From RI-153 sp963721725 (GTDB taxonomy: Bacteria; Chloroflexota; Anaerolineae; Caldilineales; Caldilineaceae), in NCBI GenBank assembly GCA_963721725.1, contig CAVRLX010000032.1, forward strand, positions 62,001 to 126,000: a stretch of DNA of 64,000 nt. The letters run 5' to 3'. The notes beneath the pieces were generated by a model, which saw only the letters and a program-made list of their open reading frames with translations, was not told the origin of the DNA and did not search any database. The position numbers and the translations under genes were made by a program. Shown in pieces: positions 49,479-60,243 of this stretch. Positions within the stretch are counted from its first letter, which is position 1. Every line of letters begins with the position of its first letter.

Positions 49479-52400
49479 TACGGATATTGCCCAAACAGGT
49501 CAAGATTCGGCCATTTGTTTTCGGACGTGAAGGTATCCGCCAGTTTTTGAAACGCGCTGCTAATCACCCCGTCATTGGGCAAATACCGATCAGGGATCAT
49601 AGACGTTCTCTTGGTTGAGCAGGATCACCCAATTGACGCCATCACGGCGGTGCTGGATGAAGGCCCGGGTTCCCCACAACAGCCCGCCGTGGCTGGTATC
49701 CGCATTGAGCGACCAATCGCGGTCGGCGGCGGTGGCGACCACTGTGTTGCCGATGAGCAACTTCTCGCCGGCATAGAACGGCCCGCCGCTAATGCTGCCC
49801 AGAGTTAGCACCCCGCTGGTGGTGGTGTCGTTGGCAACGCTGCTGATCTTGGCGGCGGCTTTGCTCTGCTCGCCCACGATCACGGCGTTGACGGCCAGCG
49901 TACCGATGCGGTTGAGATAACTTAGGCTTGAAGAGACTTCGCTGGCCCCCCAGCCCAGGGCATAGCCATTTTCACCGGGCGGCAGCGCCAGATCCACAAA
50001 AGCAATCTTGTTCGGTTTGGTCTGGGTGAAGCCGATCAAATAATAGCGCGGCTTGCCGTCAATCGAAGGCAGCACCACTGGCTTCCGATCGACCGGCGCT
50101 GTAAAACGAATCGCCCCATCTTTGCTCAGACCGCTCGTGTCATCGGCCAGGGCATGGGTCTCGGCGCTCAGGAATTTCCAGGCACCGCTGTAGGTGGGAT
50201 AGATGAATTTCAGATCATAGCCCGCCCCGGCACTGCTCAGTTTTACGTCGATCTTGCTGAATTTATCCAGCCCTTTGCCCACGATCCACAGATCGCCCAG
50301 ATCGTCTAGCGGCACAAAAGCAGCCACCGGCGCGGCTGTGCTGCGCGCCGCCAGCGTCACGTCTACATATTGGTGTGTGGCATTGTTATAGGTCATCACC
50401 CGCCGCGAACGACCATCGGGCCGCGACCACATCTGGTTGCGCAGCGTGGTGTTGAGCAACGTGCCATCTTGCGCGCCCACCATAATCTTCGCCAGATCCA
50501 CGCCAGAGGCGATCCAAGCACCGTGGGCCGCCATGGGGGTAATGTTGAACGAGCCATACGAACTGGGCACAGTGACGGCGTGATCCGGGTTGCAGATCTG
50601 CACGTTTTCGGGAATGAAGTTGATGTAGCCCAATACCGAGTTTGCCATGCGATTGTTGGGCGTGTAATAGCGCACCTCTTTGCTGCCCGTGCCTGCGTTG
50701 TCCCCCAGCCCCGATTTTTGCGCGCCCACGGGGATCAGCACTTCGTCGCGCATGAAATTCGCATAGCTTTTGCCACTCACCGTCTCGATAATCAGCCCCA
50801 GCAACATGTAGCCATAGTTTGAATAGGCGTGGGCCGTGCCCGGCGCGTGATCAAACTTGATGGAGCGCGTATAGTCGAGGATTTTGCTCTCGGTGGTGGG
50901 CAGGGCATCGGGGTTGGAAAAGCTGCAAACGTCCCAATCGCGCAGCATGGGATCGGGCGTCAGATCTCGATCCCAGCCCGCTTGATGGTGTAGCAGTTGG
51001 CGCACCGTCACGGTTTTGATGTGGCTATCGCTCCAACTGTTGCTCTTGAGCACGGCATCAAAGCCCGGAATATCCTTAATTTTGGTGTCCAGACTGAGCT
51101 TGCGCTGCGCCACCAGCCGCATGATCCCAATCGCCGTCAGCGGTTTGGAGACCGACGCCAGCCGATAGAGGGCATCAGGCGGCGTGGCCGTCAGTGCGGC
51201 GTCTTGCCAGCTATAGCCGCGCGCCAGCACCAGCCGCCCATCCACCGTCACCGCCACACCCGCGTTGGGCACGTTGCGCCGCTGCATGTATTGCTGCATT
51301 GCCAGATCAAACGCGGCCAGCGCATCGCTGCCCTGTGGTCGTCCCGTCACCCGCCACGTGCGATCCACAGGGCCGGCCTGCCATACCGAGTTGTAGAGTC
51401 GAGTATTGCCGCTGCTGTATTCGTCAATACTCGTGGGCCAATAATAGTCGGGCGAAATGCCGTTGCGCTGAAGCTCGACCCAGCGGTTCAAGCTGCTGTT
51501 GAACTGCAAAATTAGCCGATACTGGGCATCGTTCAGGCTCAAGAACTGACCGTCTGCGCCAGGATAGGCCGGTCGGCGCAGGCGGATGTTGCCGTTGGCG
51601 CGTTCCTGCACGGTGACGATGTGATTGGGTTCCACTTGTAGCACGAGAATGTCGCCGTTTTTGAAGCTGACCCCATTCCCCGCGCTGATCTGGGCCAACT
51701 CTGCCGCTTGGCCTGCGCCAAAATCGTGGCGCAACGCCACCCGCGCAATCCGAAACCCAGCCCCCAGATCGCTTTGGTTCAGGGCCACAGTCGCAGCGGC
51801 CACGGTTTTGATGCTGCTTACAGTGCGCTGGGCACTGGCCTTGATCTGATACTGCGTCGAGCTTTGATCGCGGAAGGCTTCCCAGCGGGCGTCGGTGCAA
51901 TCTCCGCCCTTCGTCCACACCGCCGCGTAGCGGATGCCGTCGGGCGTCTCGTAGCCGCTCAGATGGACCATGCGATAGCCAGTATCGGCCATGCTGCGCG
52001 CCACACCTTCATAGCTAATATCTTTGGTGGTGAGGCCGATGCGCATGGTCCCTGTGTAGCTGTCCTTCACCCACAGCCCGGCAAAGATCGGCGCGCTGTT
52101 GCCCGCGCCCAGCCCCGATACCCAGAGCGGGCGCAGACCATCGGCGGCGGCTTTGTCGATCTCGGTCTGCATCTGCGTGGCGTTGATGCCGTGGTGGCTA
52201 CGCGTGGGCTTGTTCTCCTTCACCCAGATTGCGGCATAGCGCGGGGCGGCGGGCGTGCCATAGAGATCGATGACCGTGGGCACGAAGCCGTTGTCGCCAA
52301 ACTGCGTAAAGAATGTGCCATAATCCGCGCCGGTCATGGCATGTTTAAGCGACCAGTTTTTGCCATATTTGTTGTCTTTGATCCACAGTGACGAGAAGCG

Positions 52401-53288
52401 GGCGCTGCTGCCGTTGCCGTTGACGCTTACGGCGATGGGGCGATAGTTGGCAGCATCCCATTTGGTGGCGTCGCTCTGATAAACCGCTTCGCTCATGCCG
52501 TGGCGCGATCCCCACGGATAGACGTAATCACAGATCGGCGCACCCAGAATGGGCAGCCCGTCCGCTTCGGCGGCTGTCCGCATGGCTGGGTTGCTGCCGA
52601 CAATCGTGGGTAAAAAGAGATCGAAGGGCAGATAGCCCGGCGGCAGATCGTCGCCCATTTCCGGGTCGCTCAACAGTGATTCCGCGCTGGGGGCATCGCT
52701 CTCCAGATCGGCAGCGGTTAGCAACGCTGCCGTTTCGCCAAGCACTTCGGCGGTCTCTGTCTGTTCCAACGTGGGGAACTCCGCCGGATCGCGAGGTGGT
52801 TCGCTGGCCGAATCACAGTGAACCGTAGCTACGGTTGTCGCACCGACTTCAGTGTCACCATCCAACTGGCCTGTGGCCGCGCTGGTCAACCCTGTGCCAT
52901 CAACCACGCCACTGTTTACCGTCACCGAATAGGTGGCTGTGGGCGGCTCTGGGCTAGGCTGGCTGGGGTCCACGCGGAAAGACCATAGCAACATTTTGCC
53001 AGTGCGGTCGAGTTCCATGTCCGGGTTATCGTCTCCGGCGTAGGTAGCATTGGCGGGGATGGGAATCTGAATCGCCGCGCCATACGCAGCTCTTCCCGCC
53101 TCGGAGTTGTCAAAAAAGGTGAGGTGGAAGCGGGCCGTGCCGCCGGGGCAGAGGCGTTCGGCGGCAAAAGTGCTACCCTGCATTAAAAAGCCTGTGGGCG
53201 GTGCAGGGATCTGCGCGTGGGCTGGGGCCCACTGGGGCCACATCAGCGCCAACACCATCAAAGCTGTGCTCAGAATACGTTTCATCAT
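49478..53288 (-). CDS. Secreted polyglycine-hydrolase-like serine hydrolase with inserted domains (one frame break)
   Basis: About 1,270 residues with a signal peptide (MMKRILSTALMVLALMWPQW) and AAGGAG upstream. After a beta-rich domain and a linker come repeated units like YGTPAAPRYAAIWVKENK and GYETPDGIRYAAVWTKGGD, as in polyglycine hydrolases. The serine beta-lactamase domain has RLASVSKPLTAIGIMRL (S-x-x-K) and HAYSNYGYMLLGLI (Y-x-N). The closing SHGGLLWGTRAFIQ comes about 250 residues after RPDGRSRRVMTY, so extra domains are inserted. Near 49,597 a run of three C breaks the frame; without one C the protein continues DPDRYLPNDGVISSAF and ends WPNLDLFGQYP at 49478. Probably a secreted peptidase or amidase; substrate unknown. 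Confidence 0.75.
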
Positions 53289-53426
53289 AGCTGGTTCTCC
53301 TTGTGAACACTTCTTGGGGGATAAGAGACAGTACAACCCCATCTTACTCCATGACCGTCTCAAAAACGTCGCAAGGGAGGAAAAGAAGGGATGAATCCGG
53401 TGTAAAGTGATTTTGAAGTTACCCGA

Positions 53427-54762
53427 TCAATTCATCTGCACAGGCCCTTGTACCGCGCCCACCCCTTCGGAGACGCGCAGCGAACCGCCGCTCACGGTGA
53501 TGTGCGCCCCGGCTGCACGGATCTGTGTGCCATTGCGTACAAAGAAAACGCGCAGTCGGGTCGAGCCATCCTTGAGTGTGGCAAGATCGCCGTCGCTTGT
53601 CACATAGTCTGCATCCAGTCCGCACGCTCTCGACCATGCGCTGCGCCACCACCGGCCAGGGCAGCGCCGCCGCCTGATGCAGCCGTTCATGCCACTGAGC
53701 GGGCGTCTGTTCGCGCCCGATCTCCACACTGCGCCCGCCCCACGCCGCGTTGCCGCCGTCAAAGCCAGCGTATTTGATCAGCCAGTCGGTGCGCTCGGCG
53801 GCGAAACGGGCAATCTGATCCGACGTCAGCAGGTGGGTTTCGGGGATAACAGCATCGAGGGTCTGCAACGTGGCGCTGTCCAAACGGGCGCGCACGCTGG
53901 GCATTTGCAACGCACACAACAGCACTTTACTATCCAGCGGGAAGGCCAGCGGGTTGAGAAAGGGTGCGCCAGCCGTTGCCCAATGCCACAGCCGGGCCAA
54001 CGTGTCGGCGCTGAAATTTTCCAGATACCCAAAACGGAAGATCACCCCGTCGCCCACAGCGGCGGGCCACTCATCGCGCCAGAAAACGCGCAATCCGTGG
54101 CGATCCAGCCGTGCGTCTAGATCCGTATCCCAGGTGGGCGGGCGCACAGGCACGCCAAAGAGGGGCGGCTGCCAGCGCTCGCCTCGGGCAATCTCGGCGC
54201 GGAGCTGGGCCAGCGTGCGGTCATACAGCACAAAAGCCTTGCCGCCGCGTTCCCGAATGGCGCGGCAAAAGGCCAGTTGCTCCCACATGAACTCGCTCCA
54301 TTGCGCCGTGCCTGCGAAATAGAGCGTGCGCCCGGCCAGCAGATCGACAAAGGCGTCGACCAAATCCGCGGGCCGCCCGTAGCCGATCTGCATGGCGTGG
54401 GCAAAGCCGTGGGCCGAGGGCGCACTCTCAATTTCAGTCAGCACCGGGCGCACACCATTGCCCCAGGGCTGAAGCTGAAAATCGGGCCGAAACGAGAGCA
54501 CCGGCGCCAGATCGCAAAACGACATCAGCGCGGGCGGCACTTTATGGCGCAACAGACTCGCCAGCATTGGATCATCTCCTGCGCGTAGCGATTGCCATAC
54601 TGCATCCACAAAGCCAAAGAGCGCCGCCCCGCTGCGCGCCAGATCCGCGTGTAGGGTTGCCGAGAACTGAAACGGTTGGGCCGCAGGCCGCCACCAAACG
54701 CCGTCGATCCCGGCATAGCCAATGCCGGTGGCGTTCATGGCGGGGAAGAGGGATGGGCGCAT
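53427..54762 (-). CDS. Unknown protein with ATP-grasp-like C-terminal part (one frame break)
   Basis: About 445 residues, cytoplasmic, no signal. The N-terminal part has LTEIESAPSAHGFAHAMQIG and FVLYDRTLAQLRAEIARGE. The middle has GDGVIFRFGYLENFSADTLA and FLNPLAFPLDSKVLLCALQ, where a substrate/metal-binding asparagine and lysine could lie. Then comes WLIKYAGFDGGNAAWGGRSV, which resembles the lysine and glycine-rich loop of ATP-grasp ligases. After the break near 53,625 the end reads LRVFFVRNGTQIRAAGAHI and VQGPVQMN, again like an ATP-grasp closing region. Overall it recalls glutathionylspermidine-synthase-like or circularly permuted ATP-grasp proteins, but I cannot name a family with certainty. 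Confidence 0.45.
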
Positions 54763-54832
54763 GGTTGGGTTCCGTGGTGTGAATGGTGAGGGATGGGGAC
54801 GAAGCAGAATAGGGATAACGTAGAACGGGCAT

Positions 54833-54922
54833 AAAGTCCCCGTGCTACCCGCCGCGCCCCGTGAACGGGGCTATTGGTATAAAGCCCCGTTCACGGGGAC
54901 GCTGTGTCTAGCCGGGGGACTT
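54833..54922. repeat. Nested palindromic element
   Basis: Inner arms GCCCCGTGAACGGGGCT and AGCCCCGTTCACGGGG, outer arms AAAGTCCCCG and CGGGGGACTT. The outer right arm runs into the stop codon of the metallo-beta-lactamase-fold gene (54922-54924). Confidence 0.8.
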
Positions 54923-55725
54923 CATGTCCCGGCGGTCACCCACCGTAGCCCATTCTCCGCGCGTGCCACGCGCCCCATCCCGGCCACGTGCGAGGCGACC
55001 AGCAGCGCATCTTCGGTCAGGGCGCGCGCAATGAGAGCATCGCGGCTTTCGTCGTGTTGGGGGCGATCCGCCCACCAGCAGGCCCAGTCGGGATGTTCGA
55101 TCTCAATGGCATGGTGAACCAGATCGCCGATGTGGTAGAGCGGGGTGTCAGTCCGCTCTACGCGTACGATCTGATGGCCCGCCGATTCGCCCGGCGCGGG
55201 GATCACGGTGACGCCAGGCACAATTGCGGTCTCCTCGCTGATCAAGGTCAGCTTGCCCAAGCGATGGAGCACGCCAAAGGTGTGTGACTCCAGCGAGTCG
55301 GCTTTGTAAAGTTTGTGCTGCATGGTGTTCCAATCGCCCTCGCCCAGGTAGTGCATGGCGTTGGGGAAGACGGGCTGCCACTCGCCGTTGCGCTCTACCG
55401 TCAGCCCGTTGAAGTGATCGCCGTGGGCGTGGGTGATGATCACCTGCTCCACGCTCTCTGCTGGGATGTCCACGGCGGCCAGTTGTGCGGTGATTGGGGG
55501 CGGCGGCGCGTAGTCGGGAATGAGAATAATGCTGGGATCGGCGTCGTCATAGACTGGGGCATCGATCAGCACCACGCCGTGATCGGTCTTTAGCGCCAGG
55601 GCTTGATAGACCCCCCGCTGCGGCGTTTGCAGCGCGGCGACATCGGGAAACTCAGCGGGATCGACGCGAAACCATTCGCCCAGCTCGGCGAGAAAGTCGC
55701 CCGCGTTGAGGAGGTGGATCTGCAT
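54922..55725 (-). CDS. Metallo-beta-lactamase-fold hydrolase
   Basis: 267 residues. The metal-binding motif H-x-H-x-D-H is clear (VIITHAHGDHFNGL), with a further histidine region in PAPGESAGHQIVRV, an aspartate in YHIGDLVHHAIEIEHPDW and a final histidine in LLVASHVAGMGRV. The ATG at 55725 has AAGGAG nine bases upstream; the longer frame above it reads through the neighbouring spacer and lacks domain similarity. This resembles the lactonase/quorum-quenching-like or general Zn-hydrolase branch. Substrate unknown. It follows the beta-helix protein gene by about 50 bases. Confidence 0.85.
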   Translation of the reverse strand: MQIHLLNAGDFLAELGEWFRVDPAEFPDVAALQTPQRGVYQALALKTDHGVVLIDAPVYDDADPSIILIPDYAPPPPITAQLAAVDIPAESVEQVIITHAHGDHFNGLTVERNGEWQPVFPNAMHYLGEGDWNTMQHKLYKADSLESHTFGVLHRLGKLTLISEETAIVPGVTVIPAPGESAGHQIVRVERTDTPLYHIGDLVHHAIEIEHPDWACWWADRPQHDESRDALIARALTEDALLVASHVAGMGRVARAENGLRWVTAGT

Positions 55726-55774
55726 GGATATAGGTCTCCTTGTGCGGATGCGACCTACGCATCCGCACGTTTTT

Positions 55775-58700
55775 TCAGCGTTGGATAGAGGGCAGGTAGA
55801 TAGATTTGGCTTCGGCAACCGAGGCCAGCGGCAAAAGAACGTCAAAGGCCACACCGCCGATCAGCTCGTTGCCGATATAGCCTTCCACTGTTGCACGCGG
55901 TGTTGTGCCCTGGGCGGCGGCGGTTCCTGCCTGAATAGAGACCGTAACCGAGATACGCTCGCCCGGCTGCAACAGGGGCGCTTGTGGCGTCACTGTCACC
56001 GTCCAGTCTGGCGGCAGATCGATCCGGCGCACACGCAGATCGACCGTTGCGGCGGTGCTTTTGGGATTGGCGACCTCGATGGTTCCCACGGTTTCAAAGA
56101 CACGCACCAAGCTGTGATCCGGCTCTTCGCGCGGCCAGGCGACCGGGGCTGCCGCCCATGGAGATGCCAAAGGCAGGCGGCGCAAGGATGGCATGGCCCG
56201 CCTCACGAAAACCGTTGGCGATCTGCGGCAGAATCACCAGCATATCCCCGGCCATCGCTTTGGGGTCGGCGTTGATGCGCCGCTGGAGCGCTTCGGCAAT
56301 GCCCTCGTCGGTGAGGCCAGCCAGTCGTGCCGCGTCCAGCTCTTGCTGGGTAAAGCCCTGGCTGCTCAGTCGCTGCTGATAGGCCCGATAGTCGTCGGCG
56401 CTGACGATCATGTCTGTAATCCCCTCATTTTTCAACGTCTGCACCAAGGCATCCATCTTATCTGCCACGGTAATCATCGCACGGGCAGACGCATCTAGAT
56501 AGAAGAGATAAGCACTGGCCTGGCGTGATGACCATTCCAGATCGTTGGCCTGGGCTGCGCCGCCGTAGCGATCATGCGAGAGCGCCGCGGCGATCAGTTT
56601 GGCGGTGAGATCGGCGGAGGCGGAGGCCAGTTCGTTGACGGCGTTGGCGCGGGCCACAGGAATGCCATTGCCCGGCTGCACAGGCGGGAAGGTTAACTCT
56701 TCGAGTGTGGCGAGAACTGTATAATCCTGCCGGGGCGGGTCTTGCTTGAGATTGCCCAGGCTATCACCGGGCAGTTTCATGCGTGGCCCCTGCCAGCCTT
56801 TGCAACTAGTGCCGCCCGCCAGGGCACAGTTGATGCCACCCCCAGCCTCGTATTGAAAGTCGAGAATGTTGCCCACCATCAACCCTTGCAACAGACCGCC
56901 GGGAATGCTAGGGAGGTCGGCAAAGAGCGAGACCAAGAAGGATCCGTCGCTAATCGCATCGTTGGCATGGCGGGCTTTGTCAATGGAATTTTTGGCTGAT
57001 GGACTAAGGAACGGCCCCGGATAGACGTTTAGGTTGCGCTGTGAGCGACCCGACCCTGCGGCGGCGGTGACGGCGGCGTCGACGGTGCGGAAGCTGTATT
57101 CAAACTGCACACAGTAATGGCCGGTGACCGACGGCGTCCACAGTACTTCGATTACGCCTGTGCTGTTGGCCGGGATCAGTGCATCGCGTACGTCACCCAC
57201 CGGGCCAAAGGTGAGGCCGATACCCGCTTGCGCATAGCCAAACAATCCGTCAACGAGAATAGGATAGGGATGGGGATTGACCAGAGTGGCGCGCAATTTG
57301 GTGGGTACACCGCGCATAATCGGCTCTGGGATGATCTCTATGTTACCGTTCATATAGGGCGCTTCGGCATTAGGCATCAGTTCGCCCGCAACGTTCTCAT
57401 CGGTAAATGTGACCCTGGCACTCTGGCTGCGTGCCGACTCACAACTGTTCACTGCATCCAGGGTCGCCACTAATTCGGCATCGCCCGCTCTGGAGGCGCG
57501 CAGATAGGCAAAGGTTTGGCCCTGCACATCGGTGATGCCGCCATCGGTCACATTGCCCAGCGTGCTAGTCAGGCGGACCTGACGGCCCGGCAGCGGGCGA
57601 CCCTCTCCATCCTTGAGTGAAATGGTCACAAAGATGCGCGTGCTGCCATCGGCGGGGGCAAACCAGCGCTGCGGCGTAATCGAGAGCGTGCGCACATCCG
57701 CCAGCGCAATCGGCCCCGGATCCGCATCGGCGCTGGCAAGGTAGGGCACGAAGGCGACGCCTGCACTCACCTTGCTGCCTGTGCCGCCAGGGTTACAGTC
57801 GGTGCTGATCTGCGAATCGGTAAAGGTAGGGCCAGTGGCCGATCCCCACCAGTTATTGGCCCCCAGTATCGGCTTGGTGCGTTCGACGTTGCGCACCCCA
57901 AACTCCGCATTGTTCACAATCTGGCTTGTTTCAACCACCGAACCAGAACCGCCATACCAGACATAGAGGCCATCCTTGCTGCTGTGGCGGAGGATGCTGC
58001 GCTCCACAGCCACCCGGCCATAGGCCACATAGATATTTCCATAGCCATTGCCGCCCCCATATTCAATCGTGGCATAGCGCAAGGCCATATTCGCCGAAGG
58101 ATCGGCTGCCGACCCTTCTACGCTGATGCCCCCCCACCAGCCAGGTTGCTGGGTAGTTCCGCTAAAGGTAATACGCTGCTGCGTCGTGCCCAGAGCCTGT
58201 AACGTACCGCGGACGCGCAGCCCAGCATGTTGGGCGAACTGTACCTGCACGCCTGGCTCAAGCGTAAGGGTTGCGCCAGCGTCCACGGTCTGGTTTTTGG
58301 TGACCAGATAGGGCACGCCGAGATTTTCCCACAGGTGGCTGCCCGCCATTGTGCCGCTGCCCAGGGCGATGGCGTTCGTGCCGTTGCCGCTGACGGTCAG
58401 CCGTGCCAGTGTCGGGTTGACGCTGCCGTCGATGAACTGGACCGGATAGCGCGCATTGTCGGTCAGCGCCACGTCGGAAAGGTGTGCCACCGCATCATAC
58501 CAGCCATAGATACCGTCCTGGCTGCTGTGGCGGATGATGCTTTGCTGAATGGGCACAGTGGCGTATTCCAAATAGAGCGTGCCATAGCTGTTGTTGCCGC
58601 CGTACTCGATTGTCACATAGGTGAGGGCAGAGGTGGTCAGCGGTGAATTGGAGGTGCCCACAATGCTAATGCCATCCCACCAGCCGGGTTGCGGTGTGCT

Positions 58701-60140
58701 GCCAGTGAAGGTAATCCGCTCATCCGCCGTGCCGATTGCCTGGAATTTGCCCAAAACACGCAGCCCGGCGTTTTGGGCAAATTGCACCTGCACGCCAGGC
58801 TCGATGATCAACGCGGCGTTTAGTGCCACGGTCTGGTTTTTGGTGACCAGATAGGGGACGCCGAGATTTTCCCACAGGTGGTTGCCCTCCATTGTACCGC
58901 TGCCCAGGGCGATAGCATTCGTGCCGTTGCCGCTGACGGTCAGCCGCGCCAGCGTTGGGTTGACACTGCCGTCGATGAACTGGACCGGATAGCGCGCATT
59001 GTCGGTCAGCGCCACGTCGGAAAGGTGTGCCACCGCATCATACCAGCCATAGATACCGTCCTGGCTGCTGTGGCGGATGATACTTTGCTGAATGGGCACA
59101 GTGGCATATTCCAAATAGAGCGTGCCATAGCTGTTGTTGCCGCCGTACTCGATTGTCACATAGGCGAGGGCAGAGGTGGTCAGCGGTGAATTGGAGGTGC
59201 CCACAATGCTAATGCCATCCCACCAGCCAGGTTGCTGCGTGCTGCCGGTAAAGGTAATGCGCGCCGCGGCTGTGCCGATTGCCTGTAACGTGCCGCGGAC
59301 GCGCAGCCCGGCGTTTTGGGCGAACTGTACCTGCACGCCTGGCTCAAGCGTGAGGGTTGCGCCAGCGTCCACGGTCTGGTTTTTGGTGACCAGATAGGGG
59401 ACGCCGAGATTTTCCCACAGGTGGCTGCCCGCCATTGTGCCGCTGCCCAGGGCGATAGCGTTCGTGCCGTTGCCACTGACGGTCAGCCGCGCCAGTGTCG
59501 GGTTGACGCTGCCGTCGATGAACTGGACCGGATAGCGCGCATTGTCGGTCAGCGCCACGTCGGAAAGGTGTGCCACCGCATCATACCAGCCATAGATACC
59601 GTCTTTGCTGCTGTGGCGGATGATGCTCTGCTGAATGGGCACAGTGGCGTATTCCAAATAGAGCGTGCCATAGCTGTTGTTGCCGCCGTACTCGATTGTC
59701 ACATAGGCGAGGGCAGAGGTGGTCAGCGGTGAATTGGATGTGCCCACAATGCTAATGCCATCCCACCAGCCGGGTTGCGGCGTGCTGCCAGTGAAGATAA
59801 TCCGCTCATCCGCCGTGCCGATTGCCTGGAGTCGGCCCAAGACACGCAGACCAGCGTTTTGGGCGAACTGTACCTGCACGCCAGGCTCAATCGTCAGCGT
59901 GACCCCCGCGGCAATGGTCACATCTGTTGTAACCTCATAAGGATTGCCTGCTTTTGTCCAAGTGGTGTTGCTGGTGATGTTCGACGAAATGATTGTGCTA
60001 GGGGCGAGCGGCTGAATATCCTCTTGGGCCTGTAAAAGCGTCGACGCGAACCGCAGCGCAAACACAAGCGCGCCGAACACCAGGATCCATGCGAAGAAAA
60101 GCCGACGACCCTGACCGAAAATAATTTTGGGACTGTCCAT
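55775..60140 (-). CDS. Giant secreted beta-helix protein with four 181-residue repeats (one frame break)
   Basis: About 1,455 residues. Start at 60140 (MDSPKIIFGQGRRLFF) with a signal anchor (FAWILVFGALVFALRF). The repeats contain LTIEPGVQVQFAQNAGLRV, STPQPGWWDGISIVGT, YVTIEYGGNNSYGTLYLEYA and SVNPTLARLTVSGNGTNAIA, typical of right-handed parallel beta-helices. Three are nearly identical, the fourth (AADPSANMALRYATIEYGGG) has diverged. Next is an invasin-like Ig domain (LSITPQRWFAPADGSTRIFV), then a helical region and, after a break near 56,140, a strand-rich end (DLPPDWTVTVTPQAPL) closing EAKSIYLPSIQR. Probably a surface adhesin or matrix protein. Confidence 0.8.
58220..59940 (-). repeat. 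Near-identical tandem repeats of 543 bp within the beta-helix gene
   Basis: Using the CATCCCACCAGCC phrase as marker (59759, 59216 and 58673), the spacing is exactly 543 bases, that is 181 codons. A fourth, more diverged unit follows at the same spacing (near 58,130). Between the three good copies long runs are identical and differences are mixed between copies. This suggests recent duplication or gene conversion. Confidence 0.9.
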
Positions 60141-60243
60141 AAGCCTTATCCTGAGCATTGGTAAAGGAGATACACTAAGTAGCTTCGAAACATTTGTGTG
60201 CGCGCGGGTGCCCAAAAATACGAAACCCTCGCGCCGCCGCTGC

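Noticed and set aside
58220..59940. Tandem repeats considered as a CRISPR-like or satellite array
   Set aside because: The unit is 543 bp, a multiple of three, fully coding and without spacers; it is an internal protein repeat.
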